DNA of 10,711 nt, from NCBI GenBank assembly GCA_002361935.1, contig DESD01000040.1, positions 482-11,192 of the forward strand, read 5' to 3'. The stretch's first letter is position 1, and each line of letters opens with the position of its first letter. The translations under genes and the position numbers were made by a program. Of the stretch, positions 1 through 6,933 are shown piece after piece. Below the pieces are notes generated by a model, which worked only from the letters and a program-made list of their open reading frames with translations, did no database searches and was not told the origin of the DNA. The stretch is from Ruminococcaceae bacterium UBA3323 (GTDB taxonomy: Bacteria > Bacillota > Clostridia > Oscillospirales > Acutalibacteraceae).

Positions 1-864
1 AAGGGTAATGACCAGGTAAGATTTGAGCTTACCCTTAAGGCTTTTGCTCCGCAGATGGAAATCATTGCACCTTGGAGAGAGTGGGATATCAAATCCCGTG
101 AAGAAGAAATTGAATACGCAGAGGCACACAACATTCCTCTTAAAATAAACAGAGAAACAAACTATTCCAAGGACAAGAATGTTTGGCATTTATCACACGA
201 GGGTCTTGATCTTGAGGATCCTGCAAATGAGCCGATGTATTCAAAAGAGGGCTTCCTTGAATTAGGAGTTGCACCTGAGCAGGCTCCTGACAAGCCAACC
301 TATGTAACAATTCATTTTGAGCAGGGCGTTCCGACTGCTGTTGACGGCAAGGAAATGAAGCCTCTTGCAATTGTTGAAAAGCTTAATGAGCTTGGCGGTG
401 CAAACGGCATCGGTCTTCTTGATATTGTTGAAAACAGGCTTGTGGGAATGAAGAGCCGCGGCGTTTATGAAACACCGGGCGGAGCGATCCTTTATAAAGC
501 ACACGAGCTTCTTGAAATGATTACACTTGACCGTGAAACATCTCACTACAAAAAGCTTGTTTCCCAGAAATTCGGAGAGCTTGTTTATAACGGCTTATGG
601 TTTACACCTCTTCGTGAAGCACTTTCGGCTTTCGTTGATAAAACACAGGAAACCGTTACAGGCGATGTTAAATTAAAGCTTTATAAGGGCAACATCATTA
701 ATGCGGGAATCACTTCACCATATACACTTTATGATGAAAATATTGCTTCCTTCGGTGAAGACGGCGGTACTTACAATCAGGCAGATTCCGCAGGATTTAT
801 TAATCTTTTCGGTCTTTCCATCAAGGTTAAGGCTCTTCTTGATGCGCAGAGAGGCAACAACTGA
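1..864 (+). CDS. argG: Argininosuccinate synthase, 3' part (5' end outside the window)
   Basis: ArgG joins citrulline and aspartate, using ATP, to make argininosuccinate, the next-to-last step of arginine synthesis in the cytosol. The reading frame is already open at base 1, so the gene starts upstream. The 287 residues present are the C-terminal two thirds of a protein that is usually about 400 residues long. Visible family landmarks are the KGNDQVRFEL stretch at the window edge, APWREWD (residues 22-28 of the visible part), GIGLLDIVENRLVGMKSRGVYETPGG, and YKGNI near the C-terminus. These belong to the citrulline/aspartate-binding and tetramerisation regions; the N-terminal ATP-binding loop lies outside the window. 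Translation beginning at the internal ATG at 55 would cut the protein inside a conserved block, so 55 is not the start. argH follows 57 bp downstream on the same strand, so the two probably form an operon. Confidence 0.97.
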   Translation, partial: KGNDQVRFELTLKAFAPQMEIIAPWREWDIKSREEEIEYAEAHNIPLKINRETNYSKDKNVWHLSHEGLDLEDPANEPMYSKEGFLELGVAPEQAPDKPTYVTIHFEQGVPTAVDGKEMKPLAIVEKLNELGGANGIGLLDIVENRLVGMKSRGVYETPGGAILYKAHELLEMITLDRETSHYKKLVSQKFGELVYNGLWFTPLREALSAFVDKTQETVTGDVKLKLYKGNIINAGITSPYTLYDENIASFGEDGGTYNQADSAGFINLFGLSIKVKALLDAQRGNN

Positions 865-875
865 TACAAAAAATT

Positions 876-898
876 ACGGGCGGACAATGTTCGCCCGT
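876..898 (+). other. Intercistronic hairpin between argG and argH
   Basis: An inverted repeat with 9-base arms (876-884 and 890-898, one G-U pair) encloses the five-base loop CAATG. The stem is GC-rich (ACGGGCG/CGCCCGT). No T-run follows; the sequence goes straight into the argH ribosome-binding site AAGGAG (908-913). It is therefore not a standard terminator. It could protect the argG message from 3' decay or dampen argH expression; this role is inferred. Confidence 0.6.
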
Positions 899-921
899 GC
901 ACTATATAAGGAGCTGATATT

Positions 922-2295
922 ATGGCACAATTATGGAAGGGCAGATTCAAAAAGGAACTTGCCAAAGAAACAAATGATTTCAACTCTTCAATCAGCTTTG
1001 ACAGCAGAATGTTTGAAGAGGATATCAAAGGCAGCATTGCCCACGCAGCAATGCTTGGCGCAGCAGGAATAATTGATAAAAGCGAAAGCGAAAAAATTGC
1101 AGCCGAGCTTGATAAAATTCTCAGCGAAATAAGAAGCGGAGCTCTTCAGATTGATATGGAAGCAGAAGATATTCACACCTTTATTGAGGGCGAATTAACC
1201 GCAAGGCTTGGCCAAACAGGCAAAAGGCTTCATACAGCAAGATCAAGAAATGATCAGGTTGCGCTTGATATCCGCCTGACATTAAGGAATGAAATATCCG
1301 AAATAGAAGAAAAAGTAAAACAGCTTATTTCCGTTATCTGTGATAAAGCGGAAGAAAATAAAAAAACAATTATGCCCGGCTACACGCATCTTCAGCGTGC
1401 ACAGCCGATTACCTTTGCGCATCACATTATGGCATATGCTGCCATGCTCTGCAGAGATTTAGGCAGACTGGAAGATGCAAAAAAAAGAATGAATATATGT
1501 CCTCTCGGCTCCGGTGCTTTGGCAGGAACAACCTACCCGCTCAACAGAGAAATGGTTGCCGACCTTCTTGGTTTTGACGGAATAACACTGAACTCGCTTG
1601 ACGGTGTGTCCGACCGTGATTTCTGCATTGAGCTTGCTTCTGCACTTTCACTGATTATGGTTCATCTTTCCAGATTTTCAGAAGAAATCATTATGTGGTG
1701 CAGCTGGGAATTCAAATTTATTGAGCTGGATGATGCCTTTTCAACAGGCTCTTCCATTATGCCGCAAAAGAAAAATCCGGATATTGCAGAGCTTGTTAGA
1801 GGAAAAAGCGGCAGAGTTTTCGGCGATTTAACAACACTTTTAACTGTGATGAAAGGCATTGCCCTTGCATACAATAAGGATATGCAGGAGGATAAGGAAG
1901 CCATTTTTGATGCCGTTGATACTGTTAAAATGTGCTTAACTGCATTTACTCCTATGATTGAAACCATGTCTGTTTTAAAAGAAAACATGAGAAATGCTGC
2001 GGCAAAGGGCTTTATAAATGCAACGGACTGTGCCGATTATCTTGTAGGAAAGGGGCTGCCGTTCAGAGATGCCTATAAAGCAACTGGCGAACTGGTTGCA
2101 CTTTGTATAGATAAAAATTTAACACTTGAAACGCTGCCGCTTGAGGAATACAAAAACATCTGCGGTTTATTCGATGAAGATGTATATACGGCAATCAATC
2201 TTGAAAAATGCGTTGCAGACAGGCTTGTTATCGGCGGTCCGAGCGAACAAAGCATTGACAATCAGATAGCTGCCGCTAAAAAACAGCTTATGTGA
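922..2295 (+). CDS. argH: Argininosuccinate lyase
   Basis: ArgH splits argininosuccinate into arginine and fumarate, the last step of arginine synthesis, as a cytosolic homotetramer of the aspartase/fumarase superfamily. All 457 residues are present, which is the normal family length. Superfamily motifs are HTARSRNDQV (104-113), GYTHLQRAQP (153-162) and the signature loop STGSSIMPQKKNP (274-286). That loop carries the catalytic serine, and the histidine of GYTHLQ is part of the conserved active-site set. The N-terminus MAQLWKGRF is typical, and AAGGAG at 908-913 stands eight bases before the ATG, which fixes the start. It follows argG on the same strand and is probably co-transcribed with it. 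Downstream lies only a weak hairpin, and degV has its own promoter. Confidence 0.98.
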   Translation: MAQLWKGRFKKELAKETNDFNSSISFDSRMFEEDIKGSIAHAAMLGAAGIIDKSESEKIAAELDKILSEIRSGALQIDMEAEDIHTFIEGELTARLGQTGKRLHTARSRNDQVALDIRLTLRNEISEIEEKVKQLISVICDKAEENKKTIMPGYTHLQRAQPITFAHHIMAYAAMLCRDLGRLEDAKKRMNICPLGSGALAGTTYPLNREMVADLLGFDGITLNSLDGVSDRDFCIELASALSLIMVHLSRFSEEIIMWCSWEFKFIELDDAFSTGSSIMPQKKNPDIAELVRGKSGRVFGDLTTLLTVMKGIALAYNKDMQEDKEAIFDAVDTVKMCLTAFTPMIETMSVLKENMRNAAAKGFINATDCADYLVGKGLPFRDAYKATGELVALCIDKNLTLETLPLEEYKNICGLFDEDVYTAINLEKCVADRLVIGGPSEQSIDNQIAAAKKQLM

Positions 2296-2325
2296 ATGAA
2301 TTGTTACAAACGCATTCAATTGTAA
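2293..2325 (+). terminator. Weak hairpin(s) after argH, possible terminator
   Basis: Two mutually exclusive short hairpins can form at the argH stop codon: TGAATG (2293-2298) with CATTCA (2313-2318), and TTACAA (2304-2309) with TTGTAA (2320-2325). The second is followed by ATATTTTGTTT, a poor T-tract. The stems are only six pairs and AT-rich, so this is at best a weak terminator for the arg transcript. Confidence 0.3.
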
Positions 2326-2343
2326 ATATTTTGTTTCTGTTTG

Positions 2344-2373
2344 TTGACTTAATACGCTGTATTGGTTTATAAT
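2344..2373 (+). promoter_or_regulatory. Sigma-A-type promoter of degV
   Basis: TTGACT (2344-2349) and a perfect TATAAT (2368-2373) are separated by 18 bp. The position, 37 bp upstream of the degV start, gives a short leader that carries the ribosome-binding site near 2396-2401 (TAAGGA). This makes degV a transcription unit separate from argGH. Confidence 0.8.
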
Positions 2374-2409
2374 GAATTAAAATCCAAATAATGATTAAGG
2401 AAAAGTATT

Positions 2410-3270
2410 ATGGCATATAAAATTGTTGTAGATTCCTGCTGTGACCTTACAGCAGAAATGAAAGAATGGAGCAATCTTACAGTTGTTCCGCTCACTCTTC
2501 AGATTGGCGATTATGTTATCAAAGATGATGAAAACTTTAATCAGGATGATTTCATTAAACGAATGACATCCTCAAACGAACTTGCAAAATCCGCATGCCC
2601 CTCCCCCGATGCATTTGCACAGGCCTGTGAGGGCGATGAGGACGAGGTTTATATTATCACAATAACCGATAAGCTAAGCGGTTGTTATAACAGCGCCGTT
2701 CAGGGTGTTGAGCTTTATAAGGATGATAATCCTGACAGTAAAAAGAAAATTCACATTTTCAATTCTCTTGCAACCTCAGGGCTTGAAACCATTATGGCTT
2801 ATAAAATTAAGGAGCTTGCAGATAACGGAACTGATTTTGACGAATTAGTTAAAACCGTTGAGGATTTCTGCGTTAAGGATTGCTTCCTTTACTTTCATCT
2901 TGAAAGCTTTGATGCGCTTAAAGGCAACGGAAGATTATTCAACCTTGGTGCAAAGGTAATTGAAGCGCTTCGTGTTAAGCTTATCTGCAGAAGAACCGAT
3001 TACGGCAATATCTCGCTTGCCGGCAAGGACTTATCCGAAAACAGAATTCTTCAGAAGCTTGCCGCATTTGTTCAGAAAGAAACAGCCGGCTGTGATTTAA
3101 ACGGCAAAATGGCTGTAGTCAGCTATGTATGCTGCAAAGAAAAAGCAGAAACCGTTGCAAAATTAATAAAAGAAAAAACAGGATATAAGGATGTTATTAT
3201 TCTAAAAGCAAGCGGACTTAATTCTCTTTATGCTTCAAATAACGGTGTTCTTGTTTCATTTTCAAAATAA
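2410..3270 (+). CDS. DegV family fatty-acid-binding protein
   Basis: DegV proteins (FakB-like) are two-domain cytosolic proteins that hold a fatty acid in a buried tunnel. In characterised cases they present it to the kinase FakA for phosphorylation. The 286-residue length is normal. Family landmarks: the N-terminal strand ending in DSCCDL (residues 8-13), SACPSPDAF (61-69), corresponding to the usual TSxPSPxxF loop, LSGCYNSA (89-96), corresponding to LSGTYxSA, and SLATSG (near 118), corresponding to the D-S-x-x-x-S-G segment. The position usually held by Thr in LSGTY is Cys here, and the protein is generally cysteine-rich. No fakA-type kinase is nearby, so binding and delivery of fatty acid are inferred from the family. 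The start is supported by TAAGGA about nine bases upstream and by the promoter at 2344. Confidence 0.93.
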   Translation: MAYKIVVDSCCDLTAEMKEWSNLTVVPLTLQIGDYVIKDDENFNQDDFIKRMTSSNELAKSACPSPDAFAQACEGDEDEVYIITITDKLSGCYNSAVQGVELYKDDNPDSKKKIHIFNSLATSGLETIMAYKIKELADNGTDFDELVKTVEDFCVKDCFLYFHLESFDALKGNGRLFNLGAKVIEALRVKLICRRTDYGNISLAGKDLSENRILQKLAAFVQKETAGCDLNGKMAVVSYVCCKEKAETVAKLIKEKTGYKDVIILKASGLNSLYASNNGVLVSFSK

Positions 3271-3283
3271 TCATGAATATATA

Positions 3284-3309
3284 AAAGGCTTCTCTCGCGA
3301 GAAGCCTTT
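3284..3309. terminator. Bidirectional rho-independent terminator between degV and hydG
   Basis: An 11-bp perfect stem, AAAGGCTTCTC (3284-3294) with GAGAAGCCTTT (3299-3309), closes on the tetranucleotide TCGC. The AAA/TTT ends of the stem supply U-tracts on both strands; a further TTTT follows on the plus strand and TTTTAT on the minus strand. It sits between the convergent ends of degV and hydG and is well placed to stop both. Confidence 0.85.
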
Positions 3310-3363
3310 CATTTTGATGGATGTTTTTTTACTGAATATCTGCATTTCCGCACAATATATTTT

Positions 3364-4785
3364 TTAAAATCTAAAATCTCTTTCTCCGTTTTCAATATCA
3401 ACAAGGTTATGGCGCACAATTTCCTTAACCCTTTCCTTGCCGATATTATCAATTTCCTTTTCAATCAATGCTTCACCGATTTTTCTTGTATCCTCCGACG
3501 CATAATCCATAAGAAATTCTTTAAGTGTTATGAGTGCATTGGGATGACAGCAATTTTGTATCTGCCCGGATTTGCAAAGGCTCATAAACCGATCGCCTGT
3601 TCTGCCTTCTCTGTAGCACGCTGTGCAGAAGGACGGAATATAGCCTGCCCGCATAAGCCAATTTACCACTTCATCAAGGGTTCTGTTGTCGGAAACATCA
3701 AACTGTTCCGTATCATGAGGACGTTCTTCTTCGCAGTATCCGCCAACGGATGTTCTTGAACCGCCGCTTATCTGGCTTACACCGAGGCGGATAATCTTTT
3801 CCCGGATTTCGGCAGTTTCCCTTGTTGAAACAATCATTCCCGTATAAGGAACCGCAATACGGATGCATGCTGCAATCTTACAAAACATTTCATCACTCAG
3901 CGAATTATCAAATTCATTCGGATCTATATCATCCGCTTTTTTTACACGGGGAACACTGATTGTATGCGGACCTACACCGTGAACTGCTTCCAGATGCTCT
4001 GCATGCATTAAAAGCCCGGCAAACTCATAACGGTATTTATCAAGCCCGAAAAGCACACCGATACCAACATCATCAATACCGCCCTCCATAGCTCTGTCCA
4101 TAGCCTCGGTATGATAATCATAGTTATGCTTCGGCCCCGTAGGATGAAGCTTTTCATAATTTTCCTTATGATAGGTTTCCTGAAAAAGAATATACGTGCC
4201 GATTCCTGCATCTTTAAGCTTTTTATAATTTTCGACGGTTGTTGCTGCAATATTTACATTAACACGACGGATTGCTCCGTTTTTATGCTTGATTGAATAA
4301 ATGGTTTTAATGCATTCCAGTATATATTCAATAGGATTATTCACAGGATCCTCCCCTGCTTCAATTGCAAGGCGCTTATGCCCCATATCCTGAAGCGCAA
4401 TAACTTCCCTTGCAACCTCCTCCTGAGTCAGCTTTTTACGCGGAATATGCGTGTTTTTTGCGTGATACGGACAATACAGACAGCCGTTTACGCAATAATT
4501 TGAAAGATAAAGAGGGGCAAACATAACAATTCGGTTGCCGTAAAAATCCTTTTTAATCTGCTCTGCAAGATTATAGATTTCTTCTGTTTTTTCCTTATTA
4601 TCACAGGCAAGAAGAACACTGGCTTCCCTATGTGAAAGGCCTTGCCTTAATTTTGCCTTTTCAATAATTTTATCAACAAGCGCTAAATCATTTTTATGCG
4701 CATCCGCAAAGGCAATGGTATCCAATATTTCCTGATGATTAATGAATTCCTCTGCTTTTAATGATTTTGGATTATATTGTGCCAC
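3364..4785 (-). CDS. hydG: [FeFe]-hydrogenase maturase HydG (tyrosine lyase, radical SAM)
   Basis: HydG is a radical-SAM enzyme that cleaves tyrosine to p-cresol and builds the Fe(CO)(CN)/cysteine synthon used for the H-cluster of [FeFe]-hydrogenase. At 473 residues it has the full family length. The SAM-binding [4Fe-4S] motif CX3CX2C is C98-VNG-C102-LY-C105. The HydG-specific C-terminal cluster motif CX2CX22C is C387, C390 and C413, within CTACYREGRTG and the NCCHPNA segment. This second motif separates HydG from the related ThiH, whose C-terminal cluster motif differs. The start is GTG at 4785; AAGGAG (4796-4801) lies ten bases upstream. The ATG closer to that site is out of frame. Neither hydE, hydF nor a hydrogenase is in the window, so this copy stands alone. 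It implies the organism makes an [FeFe]-hydrogenase and has a fermentative, hydrogen-metabolising lifestyle. It has its own promoter, shared back to back with the pseudouridine synthase. Confidence 0.96.
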   Translation of the reverse strand: MAQYNPKSLKAEEFINHQEILDTIAFADAHKNDLALVDKIIEKAKLRQGLSHREASVLLACDNKEKTEEIYNLAEQIKKDFYGNRIVMFAPLYLSNYCVNGCLYCPYHAKNTHIPRKKLTQEEVAREVIALQDMGHKRLAIEAGEDPVNNPIEYILECIKTIYSIKHKNGAIRRVNVNIAATTVENYKKLKDAGIGTYILFQETYHKENYEKLHPTGPKHNYDYHTEAMDRAMEGGIDDVGIGVLFGLDKYRYEFAGLLMHAEHLEAVHGVGPHTISVPRVKKADDIDPNEFDNSLSDEMFCKIAACIRIAVPYTGMIVSTRETAEIREKIIRLGVSQISGGSRTSVGGYCEEERPHDTEQFDVSDNRTLDEVVNWLMRAGYIPSFCTACYREGRTGDRFMSLCKSGQIQNCCHPNALITLKEFLMDYASEDTRKIGEALIEKEIDNIGKERVKEIVRHNLVDIENGERDFRF

Positions 4786-4795
4786 GAATAAACAT

Positions 4796-4801
4796 CTCCT
4801 T
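4796..4801 (-). promoter_or_regulatory. Ribosome-binding site that fixes the GTG start of hydG
   Basis: The minus strand reads AAGGAG here, followed by ten bases and GTG (4785-4783). An ATG inside the spacer is in the wrong frame, so GTG is the only start this site can serve that keeps the conserved MAQYNP N-terminus. Confidence 0.75.
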
Positions 4802-4855
4802 TATATAAGAACACCCATTGTTCAGGCGGTTAGTTGAAACTGTTTTCAAAAAAAT

Positions 4856-4884
4856 ATTTTATCACTATCGGATTTTTATTTCAA
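4856..4884 (-). promoter_or_regulatory. hydG promoter
   Basis: On the minus strand, TTGAAA (4879-4884) is followed after 17 bp by TAAAAT (4856-4861). The predicted start of transcription is near 4849, giving a leader of about 63 bases. A 16-bp inverted repeat, TTGAAA-CTGT-TTTCAA (4834-4849), lies right at the expected start point and may be an operator. A second small hairpin, GAACA/TGTTC (4809-4823), lies further into the leader. Confidence 0.65.
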
Positions 4885-4901
4885 TATTTAATTGAAATAA
4901 A
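4875..4901. repeat. 27-bp inverted repeat spanning both divergent -35 boxes
   Basis: Perfect 11-bp arms (4875-4885 and 4891-4901, TTTATTTCAAT and its complement) flank ATTTA. Each arm contains one -35 hexamer: TTTCAA for hydG (minus) and TTGAAA for the pseudouridine synthase gene (plus). The symmetry could be an operator that controls both genes or a by-product of two identical -35 contexts. Confidence 0.7.
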
Positions 4902-4920
4902 CTGAAATTAAATATATAAT
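4892..4920 (+). promoter_or_regulatory. Promoter of the pseudouridine synthase gene
   Basis: TTGAAA (4892-4897), a 17-bp spacer and a perfect TATAAT (4915-4920) stand 72 bp before the ATG at 4993. Transcription would begin near 4927. Confidence 0.75.
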
Positions 4921-4928
4921 TGATTTGT

Positions 4929-4967
4929 ATGAAATCCCCTTTTCCCCTGCGGCCGGTGCTTCCTTAG
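4929..4967 (+). CDS. Possible 12-codon leader ORF (low confidence)
   Basis: Just after the expected transcription start, ATG at 4929 opens a short frame reading MKSPFPLRPVLP and stopping at TAG (4965-4967). It is proline- and leucine-rich and lies in an unusually GC-rich patch of an otherwise AT-rich leader. There is no room for a ribosome-binding site between the predicted start of the RNA and the ATG, so any translation would be leaderless. It may be chance. Confidence 0.15.
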   Translation: MKSPFPLRPVLP

Positions 4968-4992
4968 TCCGGAGCGAAGATAGGTTTATTAT

Positions 4993-5838
4993 ATGAGAAA
5001 TATATATTTTAAAATATCAGAGGCTGATAACGGCTTAATGATTAAAGATTTTTTAAAAGGCTTCGGCGTATCATCCTCACTTCTTACAAAGCTGAAGCAA
5101 ACAGAAAACGGAATAACCCTTAACGGAAGCTTCGCCAAAGCAATAGAGCACATAAAAACAGACGATACACTCCAAATTTCCATAGAAAGCAAGGGGCATA
5201 TGCCCATTCCGTCCGATACTGAAATTGAAATTTTATATGAGGACGAGGATATCCTTGTTGCAAACAAGCCGCCGTTTATGCCTGTTCACGAAAGCAGAAA
5301 TCACAGAGGAGACACACTTTCAAACGCAGTTGCCGCCCATATGAAAGAGGATACGGCGTTTCGTGCTGTTTTCCGGCTTGACAGAGATACAAGCGGAGCT
5401 GTTTTAATTGCAAAGCACGAGCTTGCTGCCTCCAAGCTTGCAGGAAAAATAAAAAAGGACTATTATGCCGTTGTAAAAGGAAAAATCACGGAAAGCGGCA
5501 CAATAGACCTGCCCATTAAAAGGCTTGACGAAAGCATTATAAAACGCTGCGTTGCCGACGGCGGCGAGCGTGCCGTTACACACTATAAACCGATAAAAAC
5601 CTCAAACCGGACAACGCTTTTAAAAATAAATCTGGAAACGGGACGAACACATCAGATAAGAGTCCATTTTTCTCATTTAGGCTGCCCCCTTGTCGGCGAC
5701 AGCCTTTACGGAGGAGAGGACAGGCGGATAAACAGACAGGCACTTCATTGCAGGGATATTTATTTTACGCATCCGATTACCAATGAAGAAATGCATATCT
5801 ACAGCCCGTTTCCACAGGATTTTCAAAGGCTTATTTAA
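4993..5838 (+). CDS. RluA/RluD-family rRNA pseudouridine synthase
   Basis: The enzyme isomerises specific uridines to pseudouridine in RNA, in this family mostly large-subunit rRNA or tRNA. Of its 281 residues, about 1-70 form an S4-like RNA-binding region. The catalytic domain begins at ILYEDEDILVANKP (80-93). The catalytic aspartate is D130 in FRLDRDTSGAVLIAK, and the motif LETGRTHQIRVHFSHLGCPLVGDSLYG near residues 215-240 is the conserved substrate-binding block. It resembles RluD/YlyB-type proteins, but the target site cannot be assigned from sequence, so no symbol is given. The ribosome-binding site is weak (AGATAGG, ending at 4984, eight bases before ATG), and the leader may be structured. 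It is transcribed divergently from hydG. Confidence 0.92.
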   Translation: MRNIYFKISEADNGLMIKDFLKGFGVSSSLLTKLKQTENGITLNGSFAKAIEHIKTDDTLQISIESKGHMPIPSDTEIEILYEDEDILVANKPPFMPVHESRNHRGDTLSNAVAAHMKEDTAFRAVFRLDRDTSGAVLIAKHELAASKLAGKIKKDYYAVVKGKITESGTIDLPIKRLDESIIKRCVADGGERAVTHYKPIKTSNRTTLLKINLETGRTHQIRVHFSHLGCPLVGDSLYGGEDRRINRQALHCRDIYFTHPITNEEMHIYSPFPQDFQRLI

Positions 5839-5873
5839 GCAAAAAGCACAAAATTATAACATAAAGGAAATTT

Positions 5874-5889
5874 GTGTGATAAATCACAC
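5874..5889. repeat. Perfect 16-bp inverted repeat, operator-like
   Basis: GTGTGAT and ATCACAC flank AA in the gap between the pseudouridine synthase and the phospholipase-luxS pair. The TGTGA/TCACA half-sites resemble those of CRP/FNR-family regulators, but the four-base centre is shorter than the six of CRP sites. I find no good promoter next to it. A TTG at 5872, immediately before the repeat, opens the long reading frame but is not taken as a start. Confidence 0.4.
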
Positions 5890-5939
5890 TATCTCAATTA
5901 TATCGCCCTTAAAGTTTTTCTGCGGCATAATTTTGAGAG

Positions 5940-6038
5940 GGCTGTAATCACCATTAACGCCTTGTCCGGCTACAGCAGGGTGTTGATGATTTTTAATAAA
6001 AGATTTGTAGTCCGAAAGGCTATGGTGATTTATATGCC
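5940..6038 (+). other. Long imperfect hairpin covering the start of the phospholipase-luxS operon
   Basis: Paired segments, from the base upward: GGC (5940-5942) with GCC (6036-6038); AATCACCAT (5946-5954) with ATGGTGATT (6022-6030); GCCTT (5959-5963) with AAGGC (6016-6020); CGG (5967-5969) with CCG (6012-6014); CTACA (5970-5974) with TGTAG (6006-6010). A small TTTT/AAAA stem (5991-6001) sits in the apical loop. The 3' arm contains GGTGAT, the best ribosome-binding site for the ATG at 6034, and the base of the stem pairs the G of that ATG. This suggests translational control. It does not match any riboswitch consensus I can recall. Confidence 0.5.
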
Positions 6039-6933
6039 TGCATTTTCAACACATTATATTTTTGCAGAAGAGATGATGGACAGGTTAAAAGAAATTGCTG
6101 ATTTTAAAATAAATGAAAATGCTGTTTTCATTGGTGCACAGGGACCTGATATTTTCTTTTTTCATCGTGTTTTTCCATGGCAGAAAGGAAAGCCTTTAAG
6201 AAAACTAGGCTCTTCACTTCACAGAGAAAAGCCGGGAATTCTCCTTAATAAGCTTTTTAACTACTGCCATACAAGCAAAAGCAGCATAGCTAAAAGCTAT
6301 GCCTTTGGTTTTATTCTTCATTATGCACTTGACAGAAGCTGCCACCCATATGTTTACTATCTTCAGAATAAAATAACACAGCGGCATCCCGAATTCAACC
6401 CGCATTCTGCGCATAATATAATTGAATTATCGCTGGACAGTTTGATGCTTTCACTTTGCCTGAATATTAAAAACCCTGTTCTTTTTGAAACAGAAAAAAC
6501 AATAAATGCAACGGAAAACGAATTGAATGAGATTTCAAAGGAAATTGCCTTTCTTGCCGATATTACAGTCGAAGAAGCCAAAACAGCGATTCTTGATATG
6601 AAAAACATGCAGCGGCTTTTGCTTGATAAAAACGGGAAAAAGAAAAAAATAACCGCAGAGCTTGAAAAAATTGCTTCTCCGTTCACAAAAAACTTTCTGC
6701 TGTCAGCATACTTTCGCACGGATAACTTGGAAAAAGCAAAAAAATATGCTAATATATATAATGGAAAATGGAAGTCCCCATTTAGCGAGCCGGCAAGCAG
6801 AAAAAGCTTTTTTGATTTATATGAGGAAGCAAAAGACGATGCTAAGACCCTGCTTATAAAATGGCAGAGCGGTGCTGACGGAGAAGAAATTACAAACAAT
6901 TTATCTTTTTTAACAGGAGTTGAAGTAAAATGA
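6034..6933 (+). CDS. Zinc-dependent phospholipase C-like protein
   Basis: This 299-residue protein fits the bacterial zinc-dependent phospholipase C/S1-P1-like fold. It begins MPAFSTHYIF, with His7 near the N-terminus as in the family, then GAQGPDIFFFH (34-44, Asp39). The metal-binding helix is H96-x3-D100-x3-H104 in ILHYALDRSCHP, followed by HNIIELSLD around residue 126. These His/Asp residues match the three-zinc site pattern. There is no signal peptide, so unlike secreted phospholipases it should act inside the cell; the substrate is unknown. The reading frame is open back to a TTG at 5872, but residues upstream of MPAF look non-coding and overlap an RNA hairpin. ATG at 6034 matches family N-termini and has GGTGAT five bases before it; ATG at 6022 is an alternative. 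Its stop overlaps the luxS start by four bases (ATGA), so the two are translationally coupled. Confidence 0.75.
   Translation: MPAFSTHYIFAEEMMDRLKEIADFKINENAVFIGAQGPDIFFFHRVFPWQKGKPLRKLGSSLHREKPGILLNKLFNYCHTSKSSIAKSYAFGFILHYALDRSCHPYVYYLQNKITQRHPEFNPHSAHNIIELSLDSLMLSLCLNIKNPVLFETEKTINATENELNEISKEIAFLADITVEEAKTAILDMKNMQRLLLDKNGKKKKITAELEKIASPFTKNFLLSAYFRTDNLEKAKKYANIYNGKWKSPFSEPASRKSFFDLYEEAKDDAKTLLIKWQSGADGEEITNNLSFLTGVEVK

Noticed and set aside
3409..3759. A 116-codon plus-strand frame opposite hydG
   Set aside because: It is antisense to the conserved C-terminal domain of HydG and has no domain, promoter or ribosome-binding site of its own.
5872..6033. N-terminal extension of the phospholipase-like protein back to the TTG at 5872
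   Set aside because: The added residues do not resemble any family N-terminus, the best ribosome-binding spacing is at ATG 6034, and the DNA forms an RNA hairpin.
5940..6038. SAM (S-box), c-di-GMP, TPP, FMN or guanidine riboswitch upstream of the luxS operon
   Set aside because: None of the conserved core sequences of these classes, as I know them, is present.
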